From Lachnoclostridium sp. (lineage in GTDB: Bacteria > Bacillota > Clostridia > Lachnospirales > Lachnospiraceae), in contig JAMPEB010000009.1 in the NCBI GenBank assembly GCA_023665475.1, forward strand, positions 40,181 through 104,180: a stretch of 64,000 nt of DNA, read 5' to 3'. Position numbers and translations under genes: made by a program. This document shows positions 17,587 to 25,298 of the stretch, one piece after another; positions within the stretch are counted from its first letter, which is position 1, and every line of letters starts with the position of its first letter. The notes below the pieces were generated by a model. That model saw only the letters and a list, made by a program, of their open reading frames with translations. It had not been told where the DNA came from and did not search any database.

Positions 17587-19270
17587 AAATGCCGGACTTA
17601 AACTTCTTTTGATTTTTTTCAGCATATTGGCGTCGGTCAAAATGCTGTTTGTGGGTTTTGGTCTGGACGAGGAATATCAATTGGTAATGGCATATCGCAA
17701 CGCCATGGGTGATAGGCTCTTTCTGGATATGTGGGAACCCCATCAGTCTTCCGCTTTTTTATGCACGCTTCTGCTAAAACCTTATCTGATGCTGTTCGGC
17801 ACTACAGGAACGGTATTATATTTAAAAGTCTGGGGAACCCTGCTACATCTGGGGGTCTCCGTTTATCTCTGCCATGTCCTGAAAAATATGATAGACAGGG
17901 AATATGCATGGCTTTTAGGTCTCATTTATTTTAATACCATCCCGAAACAGATGATTCTGCCGGAATTCGGCATTATGCAGGTATGGTTCTATACCCTGCT
18001 TTCTCTTTTTTTGATACAATATTATCAAAGGGGTAAAAAAGTAAGATATCTTGTTTTGGCTTCCCTTGCGCTGATGCTAAATGTGCTTTCCTACCCTTCC
18101 TGCCTGATATTATATCCTTTTGTGCTGATATGGATTGCCTGTCTGTCCGGCAAGAGCAAATGGCGGGACATGGGAATCGTGACCTTCCTCTGCGGTCTCG
18201 GAGGCATCGGATATCTGGGAATGCTGCTCTCCTATGCCCCCCCGGCAAAGTTATTTTCCACGATTTCCCTTATTTTAAACGGGGATGCCACCCATACGCT
18301 TTCCTTAGGCAATAAGCTTTGGTCCGTTCTGACCGGCAGTTTGTATGTGGCGGGATTATGGGCAGGATGCTTTTTGGTTTCCGTGATTATCGGAAAATGG
18401 AAGCATTGGAATTTTCAAAAAGTATTTTTTATGACATGTATGTCATCTTGTGCCGTAGAATTATTTTATTGGATCATATTAGACAGCGGCTATGAGACGA
18501 TGCAGCTCCATCTGCCCGTCCTTGCGGCAATGGGTTTTGTCTCCTATCGGAATGCCTCCGGTTCTCTGTCCGAAGAAAAGCGGCTCTGCGCCGGACTGCT
18601 CAAATTTGGTATGCTGGGGGCAATTCTGTGTCTTTTGGCAGTGGTCTATCTGACGGATCTTTCTTTTATTCCGTCCATTCCCCATGCCATGCCTGCTGCC
18701 TTTTACGGAATCACTTTATTTCTGTTAACATTACAAAAGGAACCCCAAAAACAGGAAAAAAAGGATTCCGGCTGGATATCCGCCCTGTTACTTGTGTGGT
18801 GTCTGACCGCTGTCATCGGAAAGGGTTATACCATGCGTGGTAATATGCAGTACAATAATGTGCTCCAAAGCCGCGGTATTTTGAAACATGGTCCTGCGGC
18901 AGGATGCGTTTCCAATTATATGGGAGCCTATATTTACAACAACGATTATGAAGATTGGCAGACTTATCTGAAAGACGGAGACAAGGTGTTAATTGTGGTA
19001 AAACAGGTGATGAACCCCGGAACGGTACAATATCTGTTCAAAGATGTGGAAATTTCCCATTTTTCCATTATCAATCCCACTGTATATGACGAAAGGCTTT
19101 TGGAATATTGGGAAATGTATCCCCACAAAAAGCCAAATGTGATTATCGTGGACTGCTGGTACGGACAGCTATTGGAAGACCCTGACAGTTGGATCATGCA
19201 GTATATCGAAAAGGATTTCGGTTATACTCAGGTGAACGACGGCAGCTATATCCGAGTGTACCGACGCTAA
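17573..19270 (+). CDS. GT-C type membrane glycosyltransferase
   Basis: This 565-residue protein has about ten to twelve membrane segments. An acidic motif in the first external loop (GFGLDEEYQLVMAYRN) matches the catalytic acidic pair of GT-C enzymes, and a C-terminal soluble domain of roughly 130 residues follows. GT-C enzymes transfer a sugar from a lipid-phosphate carrier to an acceptor outside the cell. With GtrA and the GT2 enzyme it completes a three-component glycosylation system of the Shigella gtr or Bacillus csbB-yfhO kind. The acceptor (teichoic acid, polysaccharide or protein) is unknown. The gene overlaps the GT2 gene by 14 bases. Confidence 0.8.
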   Translation: MLKSKNAGLKLLLIFFSILASVKMLFVGFGLDEEYQLVMAYRNAMGDRLFLDMWEPHQSSAFLCTLLLKPYLMLFGTTGTVLYLKVWGTLLHLGVSVYLCHVLKNMIDREYAWLLGLIYFNTIPKQMILPEFGIMQVWFYTLLSLFLIQYYQRGKKVRYLVLASLALMLNVLSYPSCLILYPFVLIWIACLSGKSKWRDMGIVTFLCGLGGIGYLGMLLSYAPPAKLFSTISLILNGDATHTLSLGNKLWSVLTGSLYVAGLWAGCFLVSVIIGKWKHWNFQKVFFMTCMSSCAVELFYWIILDSGYETMQLHLPVLAAMGFVSYRNASGSLSEEKRLCAGLLKFGMLGAILCLLAVVYLTDLSFIPSIPHAMPAAFYGITLFLLTLQKEPQKQEKKDSGWISALLLVWCLTAVIGKGYTMRGNMQYNNVLQSRGILKHGPAAGCVSNYMGAYIYNNDYEDWQTYLKDGDKVLIVVKQVMNPGTVQYLFKDVEISHFSIINPTVYDERLLEYWEMYPHKKPNVIIVDCWYGQLLEDPDSWIMQYIEKDFGYTQVNDGSYIRVYRR

Positions 19271-19300
19271 CCCTTCGGTCGCCGCGGCAGCTTATCTTCT

Positions 19301-20542
19301 CTATGATGGCATTCTCAGTAAATCATAGCGTTCCGGCATGTGGGACAATGTGAGCCACAGAATTTGTCTGGCATGAGGACAGCTTTCCACAGGCTCCCCC
19401 TCTTCCGTATACATAGCTTCCACCGTGACAGATATATTCCTTCCGTCCGGCTTCATGATTTCTATTTGCTCCCCCACGGAAAATTTGTTGCGCTGCATAA
19501 TGCGCACGCGCCCCGACGCCGTATCCTCTTCTTCCACAATCCCTAAGTACACAGATTCGCTTAAATAAGTGCTGTCACCGTATATCTGCGTGTTTTCGTC
19601 CGGTTTTCCAAAATAAAAACCCGTAGTAAACCGGCGGTAAGTACATTTGGAAATCTCCGCCCGATACCAATCCATATTCTTTTGATAAGTCTCCTCAGAG
19701 ACAAAATAATCATCAATCGCCCTGCGGTAAGTGCGCGTCACCGAAGCCACATACAGCGCAGTCTTCATGCGTCCTTCCACCTTTAAACTGTCAATGCCCG
19801 CCTCTATCAATTCAGGAATATGTTCTATCATACACAGGTCTTTGGAATTAAAAATATAGGTTCCCCTCTCATTTTCATAAACAGGAAGATATTCTCCGGG
19901 TCTTGTCTCCTCCATTAAGGCATACTTCCAACGGCAGGGGTGAGTGCAGGCGCCTCTGTTGGCATCCCTGCCCGCAAGATAGCTGCTAAGGAGACATCTT
20001 CCGGAATAGGAAATACACATAGCTCCATGCACGAAACTCTCGATTTCCATTTCCTTCGGAATATGTTCCCGGATTTCGCGGATTTCCCGCAGGGACAGTT
20101 CCCTTGCCGACACCACCCGTTTTGCCCCCTGTTTCCACCAAAACAGATAAGTCCCATAATTGGTATTGTTCGCCTGTGTGGAAATATGGATTTCCGCCTC
20201 CGGCCATACTTCCTTTGCAATGGCAAACATGCCGGGGTCTGAAATAATCAAGGCGTCTGCCGGATAAGGCTTCATGTTTTTCAGTTCCTTAAAATAAGTT
20301 TCCGCCCCCGCCAAATCCTCGTTATGGGCAATGATATTGGCAGTCACATATACCTTTACCCCGCGCTCGTGGGCAAAGGCAATGCCTTCCGCCATTTCCT
20401 CCATGGAAAAGTTCTTTGCTTTCGCCCGAAGTCCGAAAGCTTCCCCGCCGATATAAACCGCGTCCGCTCCAAAAATCACCGCTGTTTTTAATACTTCCGG
20501 GCTGCTCGCCGGAATTAAAAGTTCAGGTTTTCTATGTTCCAT
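19301..20542 (-). CDS. trhP: peptidase U32 family tRNA hydroxylation protein (TrhP type)
   Basis: This 413-residue protein belongs to the U32 family. Hallmarks are LLIPASSPEVLKTAVIFGADAVYIGG at the start, ESFVHGAMCISYSGRCLLS (the PROSITE U32 signature) with further cysteines in RGACTHPCRW, and SLKVEGRMKT. The four cysteines fit an iron-sulfur cluster. In Escherichia coli and Bacillus subtilis, TrhP/YrrO-type proteins make 5-hydroxyuridine at tRNA position 34 using prephenate. The adjacent trmR supports this role over proteolysis. It is followed by the convergent GT-C gene. Confidence 0.85.
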   Translation of the reverse strand: MEHRKPELLIPASSPEVLKTAVIFGADAVYIGGEAFGLRAKAKNFSMEEMAEGIAFAHERGVKVYVTANIIAHNEDLAGAETYFKELKNMKPYPADALIISDPGMFAIAKEVWPEAEIHISTQANNTNYGTYLFWWKQGAKRVVSARELSLREIREIREHIPKEMEIESFVHGAMCISYSGRCLLSSYLAGRDANRGACTHPCRWKYALMEETRPGEYLPVYENERGTYIFNSKDLCMIEHIPELIEAGIDSLKVEGRMKTALYVASVTRTYRRAIDDYFVSEETYQKNMDWYRAEISKCTYRRFTTGFYFGKPDENTQIYGDSTYLSESVYLGIVEEEDTASGRVRIMQRNKFSVGEQIEIMKPDGRNISVTVEAMYTEEGEPVESCPHARQILWLTLSHMPERYDLLRMPS

Positions 20543-20632
20543 AGGATAAATTCCCTTCTGTGTCCGCTATTCTTGCCTAATATCTATTTTTCTGACTTTC
20601 CCCCTGCCGCCAGCGGCGGCACAGTCAGTGAG

Positions 20633-20720
20633 AAGAACGCTGGTTTTGCGTTCTTCAGTGTGAAGTTTTAGAATTTCTTATGTCTGCGTACTTTGCAGAC
20701 TTAGAAATTCTCTTCACACT
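20633..20720. repeat. two-hairpin palindrome module at the trmR 3' end
   Basis: Hairpin A (20633-20655) pairs AAGAACGC with GCGTTCTT around a TGGTTTT loop. Hairpin B (20657-20720) is a long imperfect palindrome with outer arms AGTGTGAAG/CTTCACACT, middle arms around AGAATTTCT, and an inner GTCTGC/GCAGAC stem. Hairpin B overlaps the last seven codons and stop of trmR. The same A plus B arrangement recurs after mltG, dnaK and oppC, and hairpin B recurs after blaI. A further short GCCGC/GCGGC dyad lies near 20607-20620. Confidence 0.8.
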
Positions 20721-21354
20721 TCGTACTCAAGGTCACCCCATCCCCCACCGGCAGAATACAGGTTTCCAACTGCGGATGATGACTTAATTCATATAAATAC
20801 TCCCGCATACGGGAATGAATGGTTCGGTCACGGCGGGTCACGGCAAATCTCGACTCTATAATATCCCCTTCCTGCAGCACATTGTCGGAAACCAACAATC
20901 CGCCCGGCGACAGCAGCCGCAGAATCTCCGGCAGAAAATGAATATACTGCCCCTTTGCCGCGTCCATGAAAATAAAATCATAGAAAGGCTCCAGTTCTTT
21001 TAAAATCTCCGCTGCATCCCCCTCCAGCAAAGTAATCCGTCCTTCTTTCTTTGCGCGGGCAAAATTTTCTCTGGCAGCCGGAATTCTTTTTTCATATTTT
21101 TCAATAGTGGTAATATGACAGTCCTCCGGCGCATATTCGCTCATCAATAATGCAGAAAAGCCGATGGCAGTTCCGACTTCCAGAATGCGTTTCGGCTTTG
21201 CGTAAGCTAACAAAAATTTTAACAGAACCTGTGTGGACTTGCGGATAATCGGAATATTATCCTCTTTGGCGTATTTTTCTATTTCATCCAAAAAAGGGGG
21301 ATTCCCTTTGTCTTGCAAATCAATAAAAGCAGACATCCTCTCATCTACAATCAT
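20701..21354 (-). CDS. trmR: tRNA 5-hydroxyuridine methyltransferase
   Basis: The product is about 217 residues, a class I SAM-dependent O-methyltransferase of the YrrM/TrmR type, which converts 5-hydroxyuridine-34 to 5-methoxyuridine in several tRNAs. The SAM site is ILEVGTAIGFSALLMSE, with ITTIEKYEKR (ribose-binding acidic strand), FIFMDAAKGQY (metal Asp) and GGLLVSDNVLQEG. An ATG at 21366 is in frame, but GGAGG overlaps it; the ATG at 21354 has that site five bases before it. The pairing with the U32 gene follows the yrrMNO order of Bacillus. Its C-terminal codons lie inside a palindromic repeat. Confidence 0.9.
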   Translation of the reverse strand: MIVDERMSAFIDLQDKGNPPFLDEIEKYAKEDNIPIIRKSTQVLLKFLLAYAKPKRILEVGTAIGFSALLMSEYAPEDCHITTIEKYEKRIPAARENFARAKKEGRITLLEGDAAEILKELEPFYDFIFMDAAKGQYIHFLPEILRLLSPGGLLVSDNVLQEGDIIESRFAVTRRDRTIHSRMREYLYELSHHPQLETCILPVGDGVTLSTKCEENF

Positions 21355-21391
21355 CATATCCTCCATGTCGACTCCGGCGGCTCAAATAGAA

Positions 21392-21445
21392 CTGAAAAAC
21401 GCTGGTTTTGCGTTTTTCAGGCGTGAGACTTAGTACTTCTCACGC
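21392..21445. repeat. two-hairpin module at the mltG-like 3' end
   Basis: Hairpin A (21392-21420) pairs CTGAAAAACG with CGTTTTTCAG around CTGGTTTTG. Hairpin B (21421-21445) is a short form, GCGTGAG/CTCACGC with a TTAGTAC centre, touching the mltG-like stop codon. The loop of hairpin A matches that of the trmR copy. Confidence 0.75.
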
Positions 21446-21834
21446 TATTCCCCTTCCGGCGTCACGGGAGTCGCCATGACCTCCATCATCTCTTCCGCCG
21501 TCATGGCGGTACTCAGTTCATAAGTGCCGGGAATCAAATCTTCACGGTATTCGGAAAACATATATTGCAGGGCAAAGAGCTTGGCATCCTTCACCAGTCC
21601 TTTTTCGGCAAACAATTCTCCCAGTTCGGTTGCGGTAGCATCCTCTTTCAGGGTAATCGTTACCGTTCTGCCGGTTCCGGAAGAGACCGCCGGTTCCGTA
21701 AAAATACGGTAACCATAAGAATAGCAGGTCATTGCACCCCGATACACGGCATATACCACCGCCACAGCCACTATTAACTTTAGCACGGCGCCTATCACCA
21801 CGCCTATCAGCTTTTGCGATTTCATTCTCTTCAC
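21445..21834 (-). CDS. short MltG-like protein lacking the catalytic part
   Basis: The product is about 129 residues: a membrane segment (LIGVVIGAVLKLIVAVAVVYAVY) followed by an MltG-type LysM-like fold (VTITLKEDATATELGELFAEKGLVKDAKLFALQYMF, then LIPGTYELSTAMTAEEMMEVM). Full MltG endolytic transglycosylases have about 200 more residues with a catalytic glutamate; these are absent without a visible frameshift. Such short relatives occur in Lachnospiraceae at this locus, equivalent to yrrL. AAGGA lies five bases before the GTG at 21834. A regulatory or scaffold role in wall synthesis is possible. Confidence 0.75.
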   Translation of the reverse strand: MKRMKSQKLIGVVIGAVLKLIVAVAVVYAVYRGAMTCYSYGYRIFTEPAVSSGTGRTVTITLKEDATATELGELFAEKGLVKDAKLFALQYMFSEYREDLIPGTYELSTAMTAEEMMEVMATPVTPEGE

Positions 21835-21843
21835 CAAAATCCT

Positions 21844-22164
21844 TTACTCAAACTGTATGGCTTCCACTATTTTCAGATTGATACCCTGAATCATACGGCA
21901 AAATGCAAGCTCCGCCGCCAAAAAATCAGCCACCAGCGGTTTCTCGCGAAAACTGGCAAATTCCTTTTCAAACTGATCGATTTTGTCAAAGGCGCAATCC
22001 TGATTCATTTGCATTTCATAATTCCTTCTGCGGAATTCGTCTATCTGCTCCTTTAATTCCGGATCCACATCCACTTTGGCGCATTGCACCTTATATTCTT
22101 TGTAGGTATCGGACTGTAAAATTTCCGTAATTAACTGCTGAGTTGCACCGTCTACACTATTCAT
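21844..22164 (-). CDS. YlbF/YmcA-family protein
   Basis: This 106-residue, all-helical protein has the YlbF fold pattern: QQLITEILQSDTYKEY, KVDVDPELKEQIDEFRRRNYEMQ, then FREKPLVADFLAAELAFCRMIQ. In Bacillus, YlbF, YmcA and YaaT form the Y-complex that directs RNase Y cleavage. Here the gene lies directly downstream of the RNase J gene, which hints at a link with RNA decay. Ten bases separate it from the mltG-like gene, and a tandem repeat lies between it and rnj. Confidence 0.8.
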   Translation of the reverse strand: MNSVDGATQQLITEILQSDTYKEYKVQCAKVDVDPELKEQIDEFRRRNYEMQMNQDCAFDKIDQFEKEFASFREKPLVADFLAAELAFCRMIQGINLKIVEAIQFE

Positions 22165-22200
22165 CCTGCCTCTCGCCCCTCCGTACGCTCATGGTTGATA

Positions 22201-22293
22201 CTTCCGATGGAAAACGCCCTATATCTTCGATGGAAATTGCTTTATATCTCCGATGGAAATTTCCTTATATTTCCGATGGAGATTGCTTTATAT
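22201..22293. repeat. tandem repeat, four units of 23-24 bases
   Basis: The unit CTTCCGATGGAAATTGCTTTATAT (written here with a core of CGATGGA...TTATAT) is repeated four times with a few changes, starting at 22201, 22225, 22248 and 22271, with a partial fifth unit. The last unit covers the rnj stop codon. The repeats fill the space between rnj and ylbF. No hairpin is evident within a unit. Confidence 0.75.
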
Positions 22294-23961
22294 CTCCATT
22301 ATGATAGGCAATATCATAGGCCGCCGCTTTGTCTTTTTCCAGACATAGTCGCTTAACACATCCTTGGTAGTGGACTTTAACTTGCCCCAATCATTAATGC
22401 CTCTGTCCAGACATCCCTGCAAAGCGTCCTCCACGGTCTGTCTTGCCTCCTCTATCAATTCATCGGACTCCCGTACATAAACAAATCCTCTGGTGACAAT
22501 ATCGGGACCTGCCATCAATTCTCCGCCGACCTTGTCCAGACTCATCACCACAATCATGATGCCGTCCTCCGCCAGATGCTGCCTGTCTCTCAGCACTACA
22601 TTTCCTACATCTCCGACGCCCAGGCCGTCTACCAGAATGGCTCCCACCGGCACTTTTCCCGTAAGCTTTGCCTGAGTCTCGCTGACTTCCAGCACATCTC
22701 CGGAAGATAAAAGAAAAATATTTTCCTTATCCATGCCAAGGCTTTCCGCAATCTTTGCCTGCGCCTTCAAATGTTTGAACTCTCCGTGTACGGGAACCGC
22801 ATACTTGGGATGAATCAGGGTGTAGATAAGTTTAATCTCTTCCTGACAGGCATGTCCCGACACATGAGCATCCTGAAATACCACATCCGCGCCCTTTCTG
22901 ATTAATTCATTAATAATCTTGGTCACAGATTTTTCATTGCCGGGAATGGGATTTGAGGAAAAGATAACCGTGTCTCCCGGTCCTATGGTAATCTTCCGGT
23001 GCATGTTGTTTGCCATACGGCTTAACGCTGCCATGCTCTCCCCCTGACTGCCCGTGGTAATAATCACCTGTTTTTCGTCAGGATAATTTTTCATCATGTC
23101 AAGCTCTACCAGAGTATCTTCCGGAATGCTGATACATTCCAACGCTCTGGCAGTCTCGATGATATTTACCATGCTTCTTCCTTCCACCGCCACCTTGCGG
23201 CCGAATTTATAAGCAGTGTTGATAATCTGCTGCACTCTGTCCACATTGGAGGCAAATGTTGCCACAAAAATTCTGGTATTTTTGTGCTCCTCAAACAAGG
23301 TATCAAAGGTTCTGCCCACGGTTTTTTCCGAAGGGGTAAAGCCGGGACGCTCCGCATTGGTGGAATCGCACATCAACGCCAGCACGCCCTTTTTGCCGAT
23401 TTCCGCAAATCTCTGTAAATCAATGGCATCTCCGAATACAGGAGTATAATCCACTTTGAAATCTCCGGTATGCACCACCGTGCCTGCGGGGGAATAAATG
23501 GCTAACGCCGCCGCATCCACAATACTGTGATTGGTCTTAATAAATTCTATCCGAAACTGCCCCAGATTGATGGACTGCCCGAATTTCACCACTTTTCTTT
23601 TGGTGGTCTTGGTCATATTATGTTCTTTTAATTTATTCTCGATAATGCCCATGGTAAGCCTTGTGGCATAAATGGGAACATTGACATCCCTGAGCACATA
23701 GGGCAGGGCTCCGATATGGTCCTCATGCCCGTGGGTAATGATAAATCCCTTTACTTTATCCAGATTTTCTTTCAGATAAGTCACATCCGGAATCACCAAA
23801 TCAATTCCCAGCATATCATCCGCCGGGAAAGATAGTCCGCAGTCCACCACAATAATACTGTCCTCATATTCGAAGGCAGTAATATTTAAGCCGATCTGCT
23901 CCAGTCCGCCCAAAGGTATAATCTTTAGTCCGGAACCGCTGATATTCTCTTTTTTCTTCAA
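22288..23961 (-). CDS. rnj: ribonuclease J
   Basis: This 557-residue enzyme is a metallo-beta-lactamase/beta-CASP ribonuclease. Motifs in order: LGGLEQIGLN, VVDCGLSFP, the zinc ligands ITHGHEDHIGALP, HTGDFKVD, CDSTNAERPG, the beta-CASP region with TGSQGE, and HVSGHACQEE and VPVHGEFKHL near the C-terminal ligands. RNase J has 5'-3' exonuclease and endonuclease activity in mRNA decay and rRNA maturation. The start is a TTG with GGAGG seven bases upstream. About 170 bases upstream hold no obvious gene apart from a short open frame noted separately. Confidence 0.95.
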   Translation of the reverse strand: MKKKENISGSGLKIIPLGGLEQIGLNITAFEYEDSIIVVDCGLSFPADDMLGIDLVIPDVTYLKENLDKVKGFIITHGHEDHIGALPYVLRDVNVPIYATRLTMGIIENKLKEHNMTKTTKRKVVKFGQSINLGQFRIEFIKTNHSIVDAAALAIYSPAGTVVHTGDFKVDYTPVFGDAIDLQRFAEIGKKGVLALMCDSTNAERPGFTPSEKTVGRTFDTLFEEHKNTRIFVATFASNVDRVQQIINTAYKFGRKVAVEGRSMVNIIETARALECISIPEDTLVELDMMKNYPDEKQVIITTGSQGESMAALSRMANNMHRKITIGPGDTVIFSSNPIPGNEKSVTKIINELIRKGADVVFQDAHVSGHACQEEIKLIYTLIHPKYAVPVHGEFKHLKAQAKIAESLGMDKENIFLLSSGDVLEVSETQAKLTGKVPVGAILVDGLGVGDVGNVVLRDRQHLAEDGIMIVVMSLDKVGGELMAGPDIVTRGFVYVRESDELIEEARQTVEDALQGCLDRGINDWGKLKSTTKDVLSDYVWKKTKRRPMILPIIMEI

Positions 23962-24133
23962 GATATTTCCTCCACTTTCTATTTGACAGCCCCAAAATCA
24001 TCCGCATTCACCCGGATTTGCATCACGGTAATCGTATCTGCTTGTGCTCCTGAGTATTCCCTGTCCCATGACCACTTAAACCATTCCTGACACAAACCGA
24101 TGAATCCGACATCATGAAAGGCGTCTCGTTATT

Positions 24134-24400
24134 CTATCGTTCGAACTCCACATCATCCAACATGTTTTCAAATACGCCGGCCACTGCGGAGAGTTCTTCA
24201 TCATCCGACACAATGGTAAAAATACTTTCTTCCTCACCATCTTTTGAGATATCTTTAAGGATAAGGGCTTCCCCGTCCCCCTCCTCAAAATCCGTCACCA
24301 GAATATAATTATACCCGCCTATTCTGGTCTGTTCCACCACATAAAAATCTACCGGGTCCTCTCCTTGAGGATTAAAGGTAATTTTCTCCAATTTACTCAT
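24134..24400 (-). CDS. DUF1292 protein (YrzB family)
   Basis: This 88-residue acidic protein matches DUF1292 ([56 protein letters not shown]). No biochemical function is known. Its start overlaps the end of ruvX by eight bases (ATGAGTAA), so it is translated together with ruvX. The ireB-ruvX-DUF1292 order is conserved across Firmicutes. Confidence 0.9.
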   Translation of the reverse strand: MSKLEKITFNPQGEDPVDFYVVEQTRIGGYNYILVTDFEEGDGEALILKDISKDGEEESIFTIVSDDEELSAVAGVFENMLDDVEFER

Positions 24401-24824
24401 TCTGCATATTCCTTCTATCCAAATAACCTTGCAATATCAATGCCGCTGCTATCTTGTCCACATGCTCCTTGCGATGCTCCCTGCGAATGCCCGCCTCCAT
24501 CATAATCTTGTCCGCCGCAACCGTGGTAAGCCTTTCATCCCATAAAAAGACGGGCAGACCCGTCCTGCGCTCCAATTTTTCCTTAAATTCATAAGTAAGT
24601 TCTGCACGGATACCCTCTGTGGCATTCATATTTTTGGGGAGTCCCAACACGATTTCCCCAACCTCGTACTCTTCAATCAGCGCCTCTATTCTTGCTAAAG
24701 TCTGCCGCAGCTTATTTTCTTCTTTGCGGCGTATAATCTCCACGCCCTGAGCCGTCAAAAACAAAGGGTCGCTTATGGCTACGCCCACTGTCTTAGAGCC
24801 GAAATCCAAACCCATAATGCGCAT
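24393..24824 (-). CDS. ruvX: Holliday junction resolvase-like protein RuvX
   Basis: This 143-residue YqgF/RuvX protein has an RNase H-like fold: [19 protein letters not shown] (first catalytic Asp), [25 protein letters not shown] (Glu) and [16 protein letters not shown] (last Asp). The family is linked to Holliday junction resolution and, in E. coli, 16S rRNA 5' processing. It starts nine bases after the ireB stop and overlaps the DUF1292 gene. The length is typical. Confidence 0.93.
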   Translation of the reverse strand: MRIMGLDFGSKTVGVAISDPLFLTAQGVEIIRRKEENKLRQTLARIEALIEEYEVGEIVLGLPKNMNATEGIRAELTYEFKEKLERRTGLPVFLWDERLTTVAADKIMMEAGIRREHRKEHVDKIAAALILQGYLDRRNMQNE

Positions 24825-24833
24825 GGACGCCTC

Positions 24834-25097
24834 CTATTTCCAATGCTTATTATTAATGTATTCCGTTAAAAGTTCCTCTACCAGTTCATCGCGTTCCACT
24901 TTCATAATCAGGCTTCGGGCGCTTTTATGGCTGGTGATATAAGTAGGGTCGCCGCTCATAATATATCCCACTATCTGATTTACAGGATTATAGCCTTTCT
25001 CCGTAAGCGCTTCGTATACCGTTGACAACACTACCTGCACTCCGGTCTCCGGTTCTGTCTCTACCTTGAAGTATTGTGTATTTCCTAAGTCCTGCAT
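24834..25097 (-). CDS. ireB: IreB-family regulatory phosphoprotein
   Basis: This 87-residue protein of the UPF0297/IreB family is, in Enterococcus, a substrate of the IreK Ser/Thr kinase affecting cephalosporin resistance. Conserved pieces are GYNPVNQIVGYIMSGDPTYITSHKSARSLI and ERDELVEELLTEYI. The frame extends to 25205, but GGAGG five bases before the ATG at 25097 and the family length support the shorter protein. The 200 bases upstream, to mtaB, show no gene. Confidence 0.92.
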   Translation of the reverse strand: MQDLGNTQYFKVETEPETGVQVVLSTVYEALTEKGYNPVNQIVGYIMSGDPTYITSHKSARSLIMKVERDELVEELLTEYINNKHWK

Positions 25098-25298
25098 AAT
25101 AACCTCCATGCGCTTTCGGCGGCTCACATTCAAAGGAAGCATGCCGCCCCTGTCCTCAGCCAAACACCCTGCATCAAGCCACAGGATTTTTGACCCTCGC
25201 GGCATTCGTCAAGGTTCTTCGGACTTCGACTCATTGCTCGCGGGAATCAATGAAAAAATCTACTCCACTATTTATCTTACCTCATTTATTCCGAAAAT

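Noticed and set aside
19301..20542. Secreted collagenase-like protease for the U32 gene
   Set aside because: It has no signal peptide, has cluster-type cysteines, and sits beside trmR, so the tRNA hydroxylation role is favoured.
22165..22300. CRISPR array in the rnj-ylbF gap
   Set aside because: The units are contiguous 23-24 base tandem repeats without unique spacers, and no cas gene is near.
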